Source: Mitsuaria sp. GD03876
Lineage (GTDB): Bacteria; Pseudomonadota; Gammaproteobacteria; Burkholderiales; Burkholderiaceae_C
Length of the DNA: 42,260 bases
Assembly (NCBI RefSeq): GCF_029840635.1
Contig: NZ_JAOCCU010000052.1
Span: 1 to 42,260, forward strand
Direction of reading: 5' to 3'
This document shows, in pieces, positions 7,924 to 18,309 of this stretch (position 1 is the first letter of the stretch; each line of letters begins with the position of its first letter). A model generated the notes under the pieces. That model had not been told where the DNA came from and searched no databases. It saw only the letters and a program-made list of their open reading frames with translations. A program made the translations under genes and the position numbers.

Positions 7924-8688
7924 TCAGGAACACAGGGTCAGTTCAAAAGTGGCGTCCACCGGCGCCGGTTTCAAGCGGCCATCCTCGTCCTGACGCATCA
8001 GCCGGATCGACACCATCAGGCGATGTCCGCTGATCTCGGGGATCAGCCCCAGGCTCGGATCGATCTTCATGCGCAGCAGCTGGAAACTCCGGCCCGGCGG
8101 CAGGCTCTGCTGGTACTGGCCCCCATGCGCCGCCACCTTGTGCGGCGAGCCGCTGTCCCGCAACAACCCCAGCAGCACGTTCAGCGCCTCGGCCATCGGC
8201 ATCAGCGTCTGCGCCCACTGCATCAGGTCGTTGCGGCGGCGCACCGGCAGCAGCTGCTGCCACGCGTAGTACGCGGGAAGGTCGAATTCACAGGTGCCGC
8301 CCGGAATCGAGATCCGGCTCCGGATGCTCATCAGCCACTCATTCGTCGTGAGCGCGTGGCCCGCCTTGCCGGGCAACTGGTTGAGCTTGTCGAACGCCGC
8401 GTCGATGCGGCCGACCACCTCGTCCAACAACGCTTCCGAGACCGCCGGATTGCCGCGGTACCCATTGAATTGCGTGCGGTGACGGTCCAGGTCCTTCAGC
8501 AGGTCCGCCTTCAGGTCGGCCCGCGAGGCGACATCCATCACCTCGAAGATGGTGGCCAGCGCGAAGTGGTGGTCCATCGCGGTGTCGCGCGCCATCAACT
8601 GTCCCAGCCGATCGAACAGGTGTTCGAGCCTGAGCATCGTGCGGATGCTCTCGTTGAACGGGTATTCGTAGAGGACCAAATCGACCAT
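7924..8688 (-). CDS. zapD: ZapD cell-division protein (FtsZ-bundling)
   Basis: ZapD binds the C-terminal tail of FtsZ and cross-links protofilaments at the division ring. The product of 254 residues begins [28 protein letters not shown], matching the family start, and has the helical domain ([19 protein letters not shown]) and the beta-rich C-terminal domain ([20 protein letters not shown]). I start at the ATG at 8688 by family alignment; a further ATG at 8709 would add MAPCRKG. The AAAGGG preceding 8688 is directly adjacent and so poorly spaced, leaving the start uncertain by seven residues. It sits between coaE and yacG, the usual betaproteobacterial order. Confidence 0.92.
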   Translation of the reverse strand: MVDLVLYEYPFNESIRTMLRLEHLFDRLGQLMARDTAMDHHFALATIFEVMDVASRADLKADLLKDLDRHRTQFNGYRGNPAVSEALLDEVVGRIDAAFDKLNQLPGKAGHALTTNEWLMSIRSRISIPGGTCEFDLPAYYAWQQLLPVRRRNDLMQWAQTLMPMAEALNVLLGLLRDSGSPHKVAAHGGQYQQSLPPGRSFQLLRMKIDPSLGLIPEISGHRLMVSIRLMRQDEDGRLKPAPVDATFELTLCS

Positions 8689-8755
8689 CCCTTTGCGGCA
8701 AGGGGCCATTGTTCCACAGCACGCCAGCGCATCACCCCGATCGGGTGAGGGGTGG

Positions 8756-9349
8756 TCAGAACAAGGGACTGGTCAGCAGCGCCCGGACCTCATCGCGGAG
8801 TTGCGGCAGCGTGAGGCCGTCGTTGTGGATGACCGCGTCCGCGGCCGCGCGCCGCTGAGTGCGGGTCGCCTGCTGCGCGAGGATGGCCCGCGCCGCCGCT
8901 TCGCTCAGGCCCGAACGCGCCATCACGCGCGCGACCTGCGTGTCCTCGCCGCAGTCGACGACCAGCACGCGATCGACCTGTCGCCGCCAGCGGCCGGACT
9001 CGACCAGCAGCGGCACGTCGAACACGATCCGTTGCCTCGGCGCGGCAAGCGCCGCCTGGCGCGCCGTCTCGGCACCGATCATCGGATGCAGGATGCCCTC
9101 GAGCGCGCGCTTGGCCTCCGGATCCCGGAACGCCAGTTCGCGCATCGCGCCCCGGTCCAGCGCGCCGTCCGACGCGACGAAGGCCGCGCCGAAACGCGCC
9201 GCGATCGCGGGCATCGCTGCGCCGCCCGGCAACGTGAGGCCGCGCGAGATCGCGTCCGTGTCCACCAGCAGCGCGCCGCCGAACTCGACCAGCGCCGCCG
9301 CGACGGTGCTCTTGCCGCTGCCGATGCCGCCGGTCAGGCCGATGCGCAC
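8756..9349 (-). CDS. coaE: Dephospho-CoA kinase
   Basis: CoaE phosphorylates the 3'-hydroxyl of dephospho-CoA with ATP, the last step of coenzyme A synthesis. The 197-residue protein opens with the P-loop GLTGGIGSGKST (residues 4-15) and has the conserved DTDAISR segment, HPMIGAE, the VFDVPLLVESG strand and DRVLVVDCGEDTQVARVMARSGLSE near the nucleotide lid. The start is a GTG at 9349, supported by CGGAGCG upstream at good distance and by the P-loop position. It follows pilD by 19 bases, and coupling to pilD is common in this group although the function is unrelated. Confidence 0.95.
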   Translation of the reverse strand: MRIGLTGGIGSGKSTVAAALVEFGGALLVDTDAISRGLTLPGGAAMPAIAARFGAAFVASDGALDRGAMRELAFRDPEAKRALEGILHPMIGAETARQAALAAPRQRIVFDVPLLVESGRWRRQVDRVLVVDCGEDTQVARVMARSGLSEAAARAILAQQATRTQRRAAADAVIHNDGLTLPQLRDEVRALLTSPLF

Positions 9350-9368
9350 GATCCGCTCCGAGGCCGGC

Positions 9369-10313
9369 TCAGCCCGGCTGCAGTCCCAGCCAGACCGCGA
9401 CCTGCGCGGTCCCGATCAGCAGCACCGCCAGGCCGCCGCCGGCCAGGAACGGGCCGAAGGGGACATACCGACCCTCGCGCAGCCCGCCGCTGACCTTGAG
9501 GCCGATGCCGACGACCGCGCCGATCAGCGACGCCGACAGCGCCACCGGCAGCACCATCTGCCAGCCCAGCCAGGCGCCCAGCGCGGCCAGCAGCTTGAAG
9601 TCGCCGTAGCCCATGCCTTCCTTGCCGGTCGCCAGCTTGAAGGCCCAGTAGATCGACCACAGCGACAGGTAGCCCGCCAGCGCGCCGATCAGCGCGTCCG
9701 GCAGGGAGACCGGAATCCAGCCCGCGTAGGCCGCGATCAGGCCCGCCCACAGCAGTGGCTGGTTGATGCTGTCGGGCAGCAGCGTGGTATCCCAGTCGAT
9801 GCCCGCGAGCGCCACCAACGCCGCGGCGAAACCGCAGTACAGCAAGGTCGCCGGCTGTGGACCGAGCCGCCAGGCGATGCCGGCGAACAGCAGGCCGGTC
9901 AGCAGCTCGACGAATGGGTAGCGCGCGGAGATCGGCGCCCGGCACGACGCGCACTTGCCCCGCAGCCGCAGCCAGCCCAGCAGCGGCAGGTTCTCGTGCC
10001 ACTTCAGCCGATGGCCGCAATGCGGGCAGCGCGAGGCCGGGCGGATCAGCGAGAACGCCGGCTGGCGCTCAAGCGCCTCGCGCAGCGGCACCGCCGTCGC
10101 GGCCAGGCGTTGGGCCTGGGTCGCGTCGAGGCCGGCGTGCGCGCGCAGATCGTCTTCCTGGGCCAGTTGGTCGGCGCAATCGGCCAACCAGGCTCGTCCC
10201 ATCATGACCGGCAGGCGATAGATGACGACGTTCAGGAAGCTGCCCACGCACAGGCCGATCAGGCCGAGGTACGCGGGCGACAGCAAGGCCTCCAGCAGGG
10301 TCGGGTCCAGCAC
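9369..10313 (-). CDS. pilD: Type IV prepilin peptidase / N-methyltransferase
   Basis: PilD is the inner-membrane aspartyl protease that cleaves and methylates type IV prepilins and type II pseudopilins. The 314-residue protein has an N-terminal membrane segment ending in VGSFLNVVIYRLP, a cytoplasmic zinc-binding loop with C96-x2-C99 and C121-x2-C124 (CPHCGHR, CASCRAP), and then about six hydrophobic segments. The catalytic aspartates are in GIDWDTTLLPD (D173/D175) and in GMGYGDFKLLAA (D238). The full cysteine set suggests it keeps the methyltransferase half. It begins 2 bases after pilC and is followed by coaE. Confidence 0.95.
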   Translation of the reverse strand: MLDPTLLEALLSPAYLGLIGLCVGSFLNVVIYRLPVMMGRAWLADCADQLAQEDDLRAHAGLDATQAQRLAATAVPLREALERQPAFSLIRPASRCPHCGHRLKWHENLPLLGWLRLRGKCASCRAPISARYPFVELLTGLLFAGIAWRLGPQPATLLYCGFAAALVALAGIDWDTTLLPDSINQPLLWAGLIAAYAGWIPVSLPDALIGALAGYLSLWSIYWAFKLATGKEGMGYGDFKLLAALGAWLGWQMVLPVALSASLIGAVVGIGLKVSGGLREGRYVPFGPFLAGGGLAVLLIGTAQVAVWLGLQPG

Positions 10314-10315
10314 TC

Positions 10316-11551
10316 TTACACCACCGCGCCCAGCTTGAAGATCGGGAGGTACATCGAGATCACGATGCCCCCGATCAACGTGCCGAGGAACACGATGATG
10401 ATCGGCTCCATGAGGCTGGACAGCGCCTTCACCGCGTCGTCCACCTCTTCTTCATAGAAGTCCGCCGCCTTGCCCAGCATGTGGTCCAGCGCGCCCGATT
10501 CCTCGCCGATCGAGGACATCTGCAACACCATGATTGGGAAGACGCCGGTCGTCTGCATCGACGTCGTCAGCGAGGCGCCGGTCGACACGTCGCGCTGGAT
10601 CTTCTCCGTGGCCTCGACGAACACCGCGTTGCCCGAGGCGCCGCCCACCGAGTCCAGCGCCTCCACCAACGGCACGCCCGCGGCGAACATCGTCGCCAGC
10701 GTACGGGTCCAGCGCGCCACCGCGGACTTGTACAACAGGGCCCCGAACACCGGGATCTTGAGCAGCAGCCGGTCCATGAACTTCTGCATCTTCTCGGAGC
10801 GCTTCCAGCTCTGGAAGAAGAAGTACAGGCCGCCGCCGATGACGCCGAAGATCAGCCACCAATAGGCGACGAAGATCTCCGAGACCGCCATCACGAACAG
10901 CGTCGGCGCCGGCAGGTCGGCACCGAAGGACTTGAACACCGTCTTGAACGCCGGAATCACGAAGATCATGATCACCGCCGTCACGACGAAGGCCACGATC
11001 AGCACCGCGATCGGGTAGGTCAGCGCCGACTTGATCTTGCTCTTCAGCGCGACCGTCTTCTCCTGGTAGATCGCCAGCCGGTCCAGCAGCGCCTCCAGGA
11101 TGCCGCCCTGCTCGCCGGCCTCGACCAGGTTGCAGTACAGCGCGTCGAAGTGCAGCGGATGCTTGCGGAACGCCGAGGACAGCGAAGTACCAGTCTCGAC
11201 GTCCTGGCGGATGTCGTTCAGCAGCTTGGTCAGGCGGGGATTCGGACTGCCCCGGGCGACGATGTCGAAAGCCTGCAGCAGCGGCACGCCGGCGCGCATC
11301 ATCGTCGCGAGCTGGCGCGTGAAGACCGCGATGTCCTTCTGCTTGATCGAGCTGCCGGAAGAACCCCGGCGCTTCTTCACCTTCGTGACCAGGATGCCCT
11401 GGCGCCGCAGCGACGCGCTGACGACTGCCTCGCCGCCGGCGCGCATCTCACCGCGAACGATCTTGCCGTTGCGGTCCTTGCCTTCCCACTCGAAGATGAA
11501 TTCCTTGATGCCCTTGGCTGCGCCCTTGGCGCCCGCGGTGGTCGTTGCCAT
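10316..11551 (-). CDS. pilC: PilC, type IV pilus inner-membrane platform protein
   Basis: PilC is the polytopic platform on which the PilB and PilT motors act. The 411-residue protein shows the T2SF/PilC duplication. The first GspF domain contains FTRQLATMMRAGVPLLQAFDIV and ALYCNLVEAGEQGGILEALLDRLA, followed by a membrane pair. The second contains WTRTLATMFAAGVPLVEALDSV and MVLQMSSIGEESGALDHMLGKAADFYEEEVD, ending in a third membrane segment. AGGAGG five bases before the ATG fixes the start at 11551. It lies 125 bases after pilB and 2 bases before pilD. Confidence 0.95.
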   Translation of the reverse strand: MATTTAGAKGAAKGIKEFIFEWEGKDRNGKIVRGEMRAGGEAVVSASLRRQGILVTKVKKRRGSSGSSIKQKDIAVFTRQLATMMRAGVPLLQAFDIVARGSPNPRLTKLLNDIRQDVETGTSLSSAFRKHPLHFDALYCNLVEAGEQGGILEALLDRLAIYQEKTVALKSKIKSALTYPIAVLIVAFVVTAVIMIFVIPAFKTVFKSFGADLPAPTLFVMAVSEIFVAYWWLIFGVIGGGLYFFFQSWKRSEKMQKFMDRLLLKIPVFGALLYKSAVARWTRTLATMFAAGVPLVEALDSVGGASGNAVFVEATEKIQRDVSTGASLTTSMQTTGVFPIMVLQMSSIGEESGALDHMLGKAADFYEEEVDDAVKALSSLMEPIIIVFLGTLIGGIVISMYLPIFKLGAVV

Positions 11552-11676
11552 ATCGCCTCCTGCCGTCGCGCCGCGAGCGCGGCGCTCCCAATCTTTGACT
11601 CGTTCGAACGGTCCCGGTGGCCCGACGCCAGACGCACGAACGCGGCACCCGCGGGCGCCGCGTCATGCGACAGGGC

Positions 11677-13410
11677 TCATTCGTTGGTGGCCGCCAGCAC
11701 CTCTTCCAGTGTCGTGACGCCCAGCCGGGCCTTCACCAGCCCGGACTGCCGCAGGTCGCGGACGCCGTCCGCCCGAGCCTGCTCGGCAATGTCCATGGCC
11801 GTTCCCTCGGAGAGGATGATCCGCTGGATCGCCTCGCTGATGGGCATCACTTGGTAAAGACCGACACGTCCCCGATAACCATTGTTGCAATTCGAGCAGC
11901 CGACCGCCCGGTACGGCTTCCAGCTGCCGTCCAGGTCCGACTCGGTGAAGCCGCCGCGCAGCAGCGCGTCGCGCGGATACTCGGCCGGCACCTTGCAGTT
12001 CTCGCACAGCCGCCGCACCAGGCGCTGCGCGGTGATCAGCAGCACGCTGGACGCGATGTTGAACGGCGCCACGCCCATGTTCAACAGGCGCGTCAGCGTC
12101 GTCGGCGCATCGTTGGTGTGCAGCGTCGACATCACCATGTGGCCGGTCTGCGCGGCCTTGATCGCGATGTCGGCGGTCTCCAGGTCCCGGATTTCGCCGA
12201 CCATGATGATGTCGGGATCCTGGCGCAGGAAAGCCTTCAGCGCCGCCGCGAAGGTCAGGCCGGCCTTGTCGTTGACGTTGACCTGGTTGATGCCGGGCAG
12301 GTTGATTTCCGCCGGATCCTCGACCGTCGAGATGTTGGTCCCCGGCTGGTTCAGGATGTTCAGGCAGGTGTACAGCGACACCGTCTTGCCCGAACCCGTC
12401 GGCCCGGTGACCAGGATCATCCCGTAAGGACGGTGGATGCACTGCAGCAGCCGATCCTTCTCGATCTTCTCGTAGCCCAGCGCCTCGATGCCGAGCTTGG
12501 CCGAGGACGGATCCAGGATCCGGATCACGATCTTCTCGCCGAACAGCGTGGGCAGCGTCGAGACCCGGAAGTCGATCGCCTTGGAGCCGAACTTCAGCTT
12601 CATGCGCCCGTCCTGCGGGACGCGGCGCTCGGAGATGTCCAGCCGCGAGATCACCTTGATGCGCGACGACAGCTTGTCCTTGATCGCGATCGGCGGCTGC
12701 GTGATCTCGCGCAGTTCGCCGTCGACCCGGAAGCGGACGCGGTAGTGGTACTCGTAGGGCTCGAAGTGGAGGTCGGACGCCCGCATGTTGATGGCGTCCA
12801 CCAGCATCTTCTGCAGGAAGCGCACCACCGGCGCGTCCTCGACGTCGGTGATCTCCTGCGTCTCCTCGGGCGCGGCGGTCTCCTCCTCGGCGATGTCGAA
12901 GTCGAAGTCCTCGCCCGAGATCGCCTCCAGCGCCTCGGCGGTCGACGCGGCCGAGATGCCGAGCAGCTTCGTGAGCTTGTCGTGCTCGACGATGATCCAT
13001 TCCGGCGTCAGCTGGGTCGCGAACTTGATGCGCTCGACGACCTCCTGCTCGGTCGGGTCCGCGCCGCCGATGAACAGCCGGTTGCCCCGCCGGGCCAGCA
13101 CCACGACCTGGTACTGCGTCGCCAGCTTGGCGTCGATGATGTTCTGCGGGAGCTTGTGCGAGTCGATCGCGTTCAGGTCCAGCAGCGGCAGCGCCAGCGC
13201 GTGCGACAAGGTGTGGGCCAGGTCCGTCGGCGACACGCCGCCGGACGCGATCACGGCGGTGACGAAGCTGGTCTTCTTCTCCCGGGCCAGCTTGACCAGG
13301 TCCTCGGCGGCCTGCGGCTTGAGCTTGCCGGCATGCACGAGCACGCGGGCAACGCCGGACAGGGCGGACTGAGGAGGTTCGGCCAAAGTGGTGTCCACGG
13401 ATATCGCCAT
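11677..13410 (-). CDS. pilB: PilB, type IV pilus extension ATPase
   Basis: PilB is the cytoplasmic hexameric ATPase that drives pilus extension. The 577-residue product has an N-terminal MshEN-type domain (about 15-150), an acidic linker (about 165-190) and the GspE/PilB motor domain. Motor motifs are Walker A GPTGSGKT at 336-343, the Asp box around VEDPAE at 363-368, Walker B with DPDIIMVGEIRD at 398-409 and the His box STLHTND at about 428. A tetracysteine zinc site has C469/C472 and C505/C508, as in PilB and GspE but not PilT. The order pilB-pilC-pilD marks it as the type IV pilus motor rather than a type II secretion ATPase. Confidence 0.95.
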   Translation of the reverse strand: MAISVDTTLAEPPQSALSGVARVLVHAGKLKPQAAEDLVKLAREKKTSFVTAVIASGGVSPTDLAHTLSHALALPLLDLNAIDSHKLPQNIIDAKLATQYQVVVLARRGNRLFIGGADPTEQEVVERIKFATQLTPEWIIVEHDKLTKLLGISAASTAEALEAISGEDFDFDIAEEETAAPEETQEITDVEDAPVVRFLQKMLVDAINMRASDLHFEPYEYHYRVRFRVDGELREITQPPIAIKDKLSSRIKVISRLDISERRVPQDGRMKLKFGSKAIDFRVSTLPTLFGEKIVIRILDPSSAKLGIEALGYEKIEKDRLLQCIHRPYGMILVTGPTGSGKTVSLYTCLNILNQPGTNISTVEDPAEINLPGINQVNVNDKAGLTFAAALKAFLRQDPDIIMVGEIRDLETADIAIKAAQTGHMVMSTLHTNDAPTTLTRLLNMGVAPFNIASSVLLITAQRLVRRLCENCKVPAEYPRDALLRGGFTESDLDGSWKPYRAVGCSNCNNGYRGRVGLYQVMPISEAIQRIILSEGTAMDIAEQARADGVRDLRQSGLVKARLGVTTLEEVLAATNE

Positions 13411-13635
13411 CGGGTTGGGTCTTGCCGGACCCCGGCACGGACGCCGGGTCAGCCCCTCACTTTACCCCCATGAACGAAGGGCCGATGGCAGGGGCGTCCC
13501 TGGCATTCACCGAAGTCAGACGCTTCGTGCAATTTCGGCCTTGGTCACTGGAAATTGAGGGCGAAATGTGCGAGACCTCCACACTGGCCCCGTCGCGCGC
13601 GGCGCAAGGCCTGACCCCGCGCGCCGAACGCGCAA

Positions 13636-13672
13636 AGAAAAACGCCGCGAACCTTGCGATTCGCGGCGTTTT
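13636..13672 (-). terminator. Rho-independent terminator after tRNA-Pro
   Basis: An 11-base perfect stem (AACGCCGCGAA at 13641-13651 and its complement at 13660-13670) with an 8-base loop is followed on the minus strand by TTTTTCTTT. It lies just after the 3' end of tRNA-Pro in the direction of transcription and separates it from pilB. The remaining stretch to pilB (13411-13635) holds no convincing gene and presumably carries the pilB promoter. Confidence 0.88.
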
Positions 13673-13680
13673 CGATGTCC

Positions 13681-13757
13681 TGGTCGGGGTGAGAGGATTC
13701 GAACCTCCGGCCTCTACGTCCCGAACGTAGCGCTCTACCAGGCTAAGCTACACCCCG
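13681..13757 (-). tRNA. tRNA-Pro(CGG)
   Basis: Read on the minus strand, a 77-base cloverleaf starts CGGGGTGTAGC and ends in an encoded CCA. The acceptor stem CGGGGTG pairs with CACCCCG, the anticodon stem CTACG pairs with CGTAG around the loop TTCGGGA, giving anticodon CGG for proline CCG codons. The T-arm loop TTCGAAT is canonical. It lies 28 bases after ispB on the same strand and may share its transcript, ending at the terminator at 13636-13672. Confidence 0.97.
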
Positions 13758-13785
13758 TTTTTCGGTCACTCGATCGAGCGTTGTT

Positions 13786-14772
13786 TCAAGAACTTCTCTC
13801 TACCGACTGAGCCGCAAATTCTAGCAGGCTTTCTTTCCACTTGGAAAGGGGCAGCGACGACAAATGTTGAACCGCCTGTGCGACCTCCGCGCGGGCGGCC
13901 TCGCGCGTCGCTTCCAGCGCGCCGGTGCGGCGCACGATCGCGACGATGTCCTGCAGGCGCTCGACCTCGCCGTGCTCGATGGCATGGCGGATCAGCGCGC
14001 GGTCGCCGTCGGTGCCTCGCTCCATCGCGATCAGCAGCGGCAGCGTCGGCTTGCCTTCGCGCAGGTCGTCGCCCACGTTCTTGCCCAGCGACTCGCTGGT
14101 GCCTTCGTAGTCCAGCGCGTCGTCGATCAGCTGGAACGCGGTGCCCAGCGCCCGGCCGTAGCCGGCGCAGGCGTCCTCGAGCGCGGGCGGCGCGTCGGCC
14201 AGCACCGCGCCCAGGCGTGCGCTGGCCTCGAACAGCTTGGCGGTCTTGTAGCGGATCACCCGCAGGTAGCTCTCGACCGCGACGTCGGGGTCGTGCATGT
14301 TCATCAACTGCAGGACCTCGCCTTCGGCGATCACGTTGGTGGCGTCGGCCAGCACCTCGAGCACCCGCATCCGGTCCACCGACACCATCATCTGGAAGGC
14401 GCGCGAATACAGGAAGTCGCCGACCAGCACGCTCGCCGCGTTGCCGAACAGCGCGTTGGCGGTCTGCTTGCCGCGGCGCAGCGCGGACTCGTCCACGACG
14501 TCGTCGTGCAGCAGCGTGGCGGTGTGGATGAACTCGACCACCGCCGCGAGTTCGCGGCTGGCGGGGGAGTCGGCGCCCAGCGCGTTGGCGAACATCAGCA
14601 CCAGCTTGGGCCGCATGCGCTTGCCACCCGCGTGAATGATGTAGGCGGAGATCTGGTTGATCAGCGCGACGTCCGAGCGCAGCCGTTGCGCGATCACGGC
14701 ATCGACTTCGTTCATCTGCGCGTTCAGCGCCTCGAGGACCTCGGAAACGGGGGTAGAGGCAATGGGCTGCAC
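13786..14772 (-). CDS. ispB: Polyprenyl (octaprenyl) diphosphate synthase
   Basis: This trans-prenyltransferase builds the polyprenyl side chain of ubiquinone from isopentenyl diphosphate. The 328-residue product has the first Asp-rich motif LLHDDVVDE (DDVVD at 90-94), [12 protein letters not shown] upstream, the second Asp-rich motif [11 protein letters not shown], and [18 protein letters not shown] place the start at the GTG at 14772 (reads MQPIASTPV); the upstream extension is arginine-rich and crosses a perfect TATAAT. The ribosome site is weak. Chain length, and so the name octaprenyl, is inferred from the betaproteobacterial Q-8 norm and from position opposite rplU-rpmA. Confidence 0.92.
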   Translation of the reverse strand: MQPIASTPVSEVLEALNAQMNEVDAVIAQRLRSDVALINQISAYIIHAGGKRMRPKLVLMFANALGADSPASRELAAVVEFIHTATLLHDDVVDESALRRGKQTANALFGNAASVLVGDFLYSRAFQMMVSVDRMRVLEVLADATNVIAEGEVLQLMNMHDPDVAVESYLRVIRYKTAKLFEASARLGAVLADAPPALEDACAGYGRALGTAFQLIDDALDYEGTSESLGKNVGDDLREGKPTLPLLIAMERGTDGDRALIRHAIEHGEVERLQDIVAIVRRTGALEATREAARAEVAQAVQHLSSLPLSKWKESLLEFAAQSVERSS

Positions 14773-14800
14773 TCTGGACTCACTGTGAGGGGAAGCGCGG

Positions 14801-14806
14801 ATTATA
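14801..14806 (-). promoter_or_regulatory. Candidate -10 box for ispB
   Basis: The minus strand reads TATAAT, a perfect -10, about 29 bases upstream of the ispB GTG. No good -35 is visible at 16-18 bases, so only the -10 is proposed. Confidence 0.45.
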
Positions 14807-14920
14807 GGAAGGCGCGCGCGCCGGTCGCGGGGAGCCGCCGAACCGCGTCGCCGCCGTGCCGGATTCCACGCCCGACGCCCGCCAGCGCCGATGGCCACGG
14901 GGCTCGCGCCGCCTCAGGGT

Positions 14921-14950
14921 TTGCATGGGGGAGGGGTCCTGTGCTACATT
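14921..14950 (+). promoter_or_regulatory. Candidate sigma70 promoter of rplU-rpmA
   Basis: TTGCAT at 14921-14926 and TACATT at 14945-14950 are 18 bases apart, about 85 bases upstream of the rplU start. The transcribed leader would contain a T-rich run (GGTGTTTTTTCTTGG) that may take part in autoregulation, but I see no recognised L21 leader fold with confidence. Confidence 0.5.
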
Positions 14951-15033
14951 CGCGGGCTCTGCATTTCGGTGCGGTGTTTTTTCTTGGGCGATCGGCGGAA
15001 TCCTCCCCGGCGCCTTCATGTGAAAGGGCTGAT

Positions 15034-15345
15034 ATGTACGCGGTCATAAAAACCGGTGGCAAGCAATACAAGGTTGCTGCTGGCGAAAAGATCAAGGTAG
15101 AACAGATTGCTGCGGAAGTTGGCCAAGAGATCGTGATCGACCAGGTGCTGGCTGTCGGAAACGGCGGCGACCTGAAGATCGGGACTCCCTTGGTTGCGGG
15201 CGCGAGCGTCAAGGCCACCGTGGTGGCTCATGGCAAGCACGACAAGGTGCGCATCTTCAAGCTGCGTCGTCGCAAGCACTACAAGAAGAGCCAAGGCCAT
15301 CGCCAGACGTTCACCGAGCTGGAAATCAGCGCGGTCAACGGCTGA
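15034..15345 (+). CDS. rplU: 50S ribosomal protein L21
   Basis: L21 is a 23S rRNA-binding protein of the large ribosomal subunit. The 103-residue product [20 protein letters not shown] is the canonical N-terminus, with the [21 protein letters not shown] basic block near the C-terminus. The start at 15034 is preceded by AAAGGG at good spacing. The same frame remains open far upstream, but that extension is only an antisense shadow of ispB. rpmA follows after 37 bases. Confidence 0.98.
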   Translation: MYAVIKTGGKQYKVAAGEKIKVEQIAAEVGQEIVIDQVLAVGNGGDLKIGTPLVAGASVKATVVAHGKHDKVRIFKLRRRKHYKKSQGHRQTFTELEISAVNG

Positions 15346-15382
15346 TCCTCGACTCTCACGCAATCTGATCAAGGAGTAATCC

Positions 15383-15640
15383 ATGGCACAGAAAAAAGGC
15401 GGCGGCTCAACTCGAAACGGCCGCGACTCGAAGCCCAAGATGCTGGGCGTCAAGGTGTTCGGCGGCCAGACCGTCTCGGCGGGTTCGATCATCGTCCGCC
15501 AACGCGGCACGAAGTTCCACGCCGGCACCAACGTGGGCATGGGCAAGGACCACACGCTGTTCGCGCTGATCGACGGCACCGTGTCCTTCGCTGTCAAGGG
15601 CGAAAACAACCGCTCCACGGTCGTCGTCACGGCGATCTGA
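15383..15640 (+). CDS. rpmA: 50S ribosomal protein L27
   Basis: L27 reaches the peptidyl-transferase centre with its flexible N-terminus. The 85-residue product begins [20 protein letters not shown], with the conserved [11 protein letters not shown] block immediately after a short MAQKK start (no cleaved leader as in Firmicutes), then [22 protein letters not shown] and [17 protein letters not shown] precedes the ATG. It is the second gene of the rplU-rpmA operon and is followed by a terminator. Confidence 0.98.
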   Translation: MAQKKGGGSTRNGRDSKPKMLGVKVFGGQTVSAGSIIVRQRGTKFHAGTNVGMGKDHTLFALIDGTVSFAVKGENNRSTVVVTAI

Positions 15641-15701
15641 GCTTGTTGATGTCCTGACGCCGCGACGCGGAGACCCCGGTCTCCGCGTCCGGCGGACCCA
15701 G

Positions 15702-15732
15702 AGCCCCGGCTTCGCCCGGGGCTTTGCTTTTT
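15702..15732 (+). terminator. Rho-independent terminator after rpmA
   Basis: The stem AGCCCCGG (15702-15709) pairs with CCGGGGCT (15716-15723) around CTTCGC, followed by TTGCTTTTT. A second hairpin, CGGAGACC and its complement, lies just upstream near 15668-15686. The tail is a good U-tract. It separates rplU-rpmA from obgE. Confidence 0.85.
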
Positions 15733-15862
15733 CCGGATGCCGATCTCCCGCGCATCCGCGCCGACCGCGAGTCCCGGCGAAACCTGACTCGCTCCGATTC
15801 AAAGCATGACCCCGCGCGGGAGCGCGGGGGCGTGAATTACGATAGCCCCGCTCCGGGACTGA

Positions 15863-17068
<1,206 letters not shown>

Positions 17069-17106
17069 CTTCCGGCTGAATCCCTCGACTCCCCGATCCT
17101 TCGCGC

Positions 17107-18252
17107 ATGAGCAACGCCCAGCTGAACGACGAACTCCCCGGTGTCCTGAAGGACGCGCGACGCATCGTCGTGAAGGTCGGATCGAGCCTGGTGACCAACG
17201 AGGGCCGCGGCGTCGACGCCGAAGCCATCGGCAACTGGTGCCGCCAACTGGCCGAGCTGGCGCGCGAGGGGCGCGAGCTGGTGATGGTGTCCAGCGGCGC
17301 GATCGCCGAGGGCATGAAGCGGCTGGGCTGGGCCAGCCGCCCGAAGGAACTGCATGAACTGCAGGCGGCGGCGGCCGTCGGCCAGATGGGCCTGGCCCAG
17401 ATGTACGAGACCAAGCTGCGCGAGCAGGGCCTCACCAGCGCGCAGGTGCTGCTGACCCATGCCGACCTGGCCGATCGCGAGCGCTACCTGAACGCGCGCT
17501 CGACCTTGCTGGCGCTGCTGCAGCATCGCGTGCTGCCGGTGATCAACGAGAACGACACCGTCGTCAACGACGAGATCAAGTTCGGCGACAACGACACGCT
17601 GGGCGCGCTGGTCGCCAACCTGGTCGAGGCCGACGCGCTGGTGATCCTGACCGACCAGAAGGGCCTGTACTCGGCCGATCCGCGCAGGGACCCGAACGCC
17701 CGCTTCATCGACCGCGCGACGGCGGGCAAGCCGGAGCTCGAGGAAATGGCCGGTGGCGCCGGATCCAGCATCGGGCGCGGCGGGATGATCACCAAGATCC
17801 TGGCCGCCAAGCGCGCGGCCAGCAGCGGCGCCAACACCGTCATCGCCTGGGGCCGCGAGCCCGACGTGCTGCTGCGCCTGGCCGCCGGCGAATCGATCGG
17901 CACCGCGCTGCTGGCGTCGACCGCCAAGCTCGCGGCGCGCAAGCAGTGGATGGTCGATCACCTGCAGCTGCGCGGGAAGGTCATCGTCGACGCGGGCGCG
18001 GCGATCAAGTTGCGCGAGGAGGGCAAGAGCCTGCTGCCGATCGGCGTGCAGGAGGTCTCCGGCGAATTCCATCGCGGCGACGTGATCGCCGTCGTCGACC
18101 TGGGCGGCAAGGAGCTCGCGCGCGGCCTGACCAACTACGGCAGCGCGGAAGCGCGGCTCATCGCGCGCAAGCCGTCGTTCGACATCGAGCGCGTGCTCGG
18201 CTACGCGGCCGAGCCGGAACTGATCCACCGCGACAACCTCGTGCTGCGCTGA
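17107..18252 (+). CDS. proB: Glutamate 5-kinase
   Basis: ProB phosphorylates L-glutamate to gamma-glutamyl phosphate, the first and feedback-controlled step of proline synthesis. The 381-residue product contains an amino-acid kinase domain ([16 protein letters not shown] near residue 20, [75 protein letters not shown]) and a C-terminal PUA domain from about residue 285 ([25 protein letters not shown]). Both domains are complete. It starts 38 bases after obgE, so cotranscription is likely, and is followed by a strong hairpin. Confidence 0.96.
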   Translation: MSNAQLNDELPGVLKDARRIVVKVGSSLVTNEGRGVDAEAIGNWCRQLAELAREGRELVMVSSGAIAEGMKRLGWASRPKELHELQAAAAVGQMGLAQMYETKLREQGLTSAQVLLTHADLADRERYLNARSTLLALLQHRVLPVINENDTVVNDEIKFGDNDTLGALVANLVEADALVILTDQKGLYSADPRRDPNARFIDRATAGKPELEEMAGGAGSSIGRGGMITKILAAKRAASSGANTVIAWGREPDVLLRLAAGESIGTALLASTAKLAARKQWMVDHLQLRGKVIVDAGAAIKLREEGKSLLPIGVQEVSGEFHRGDVIAVVDLGGKELARGLTNYGSAEARLIARKPSFDIERVLGYAAEPELIHRDNLVLR

Positions 18253-18267
18253 GCGGCGCGGCGCATG

Positions 18268-18300
18268 AACAAGGGCACCCGCGGGTGCCCTTGTCGTTTC
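18268..18300. terminator. Hairpin terminator between proB and rppH
   Basis: A perfect 24-base palindrome (CAAGGGCACCCG and its complement, 18270-18293) lies between convergent genes. The plus strand continues TCGTTTC and the minus strand TTCATG, so the T-tracts are weak, but the symmetry and placement suggest a bidirectional terminator. Confidence 0.7.
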
Positions 18301-18309
18301 AGCGGACGA

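Noticed and set aside
13422-13730. Open frame of about 100 codons between pilB and ispB
   Set aside because: It runs through the tRNA-Pro terminator and into the tRNA itself and has no recognisable protein features.
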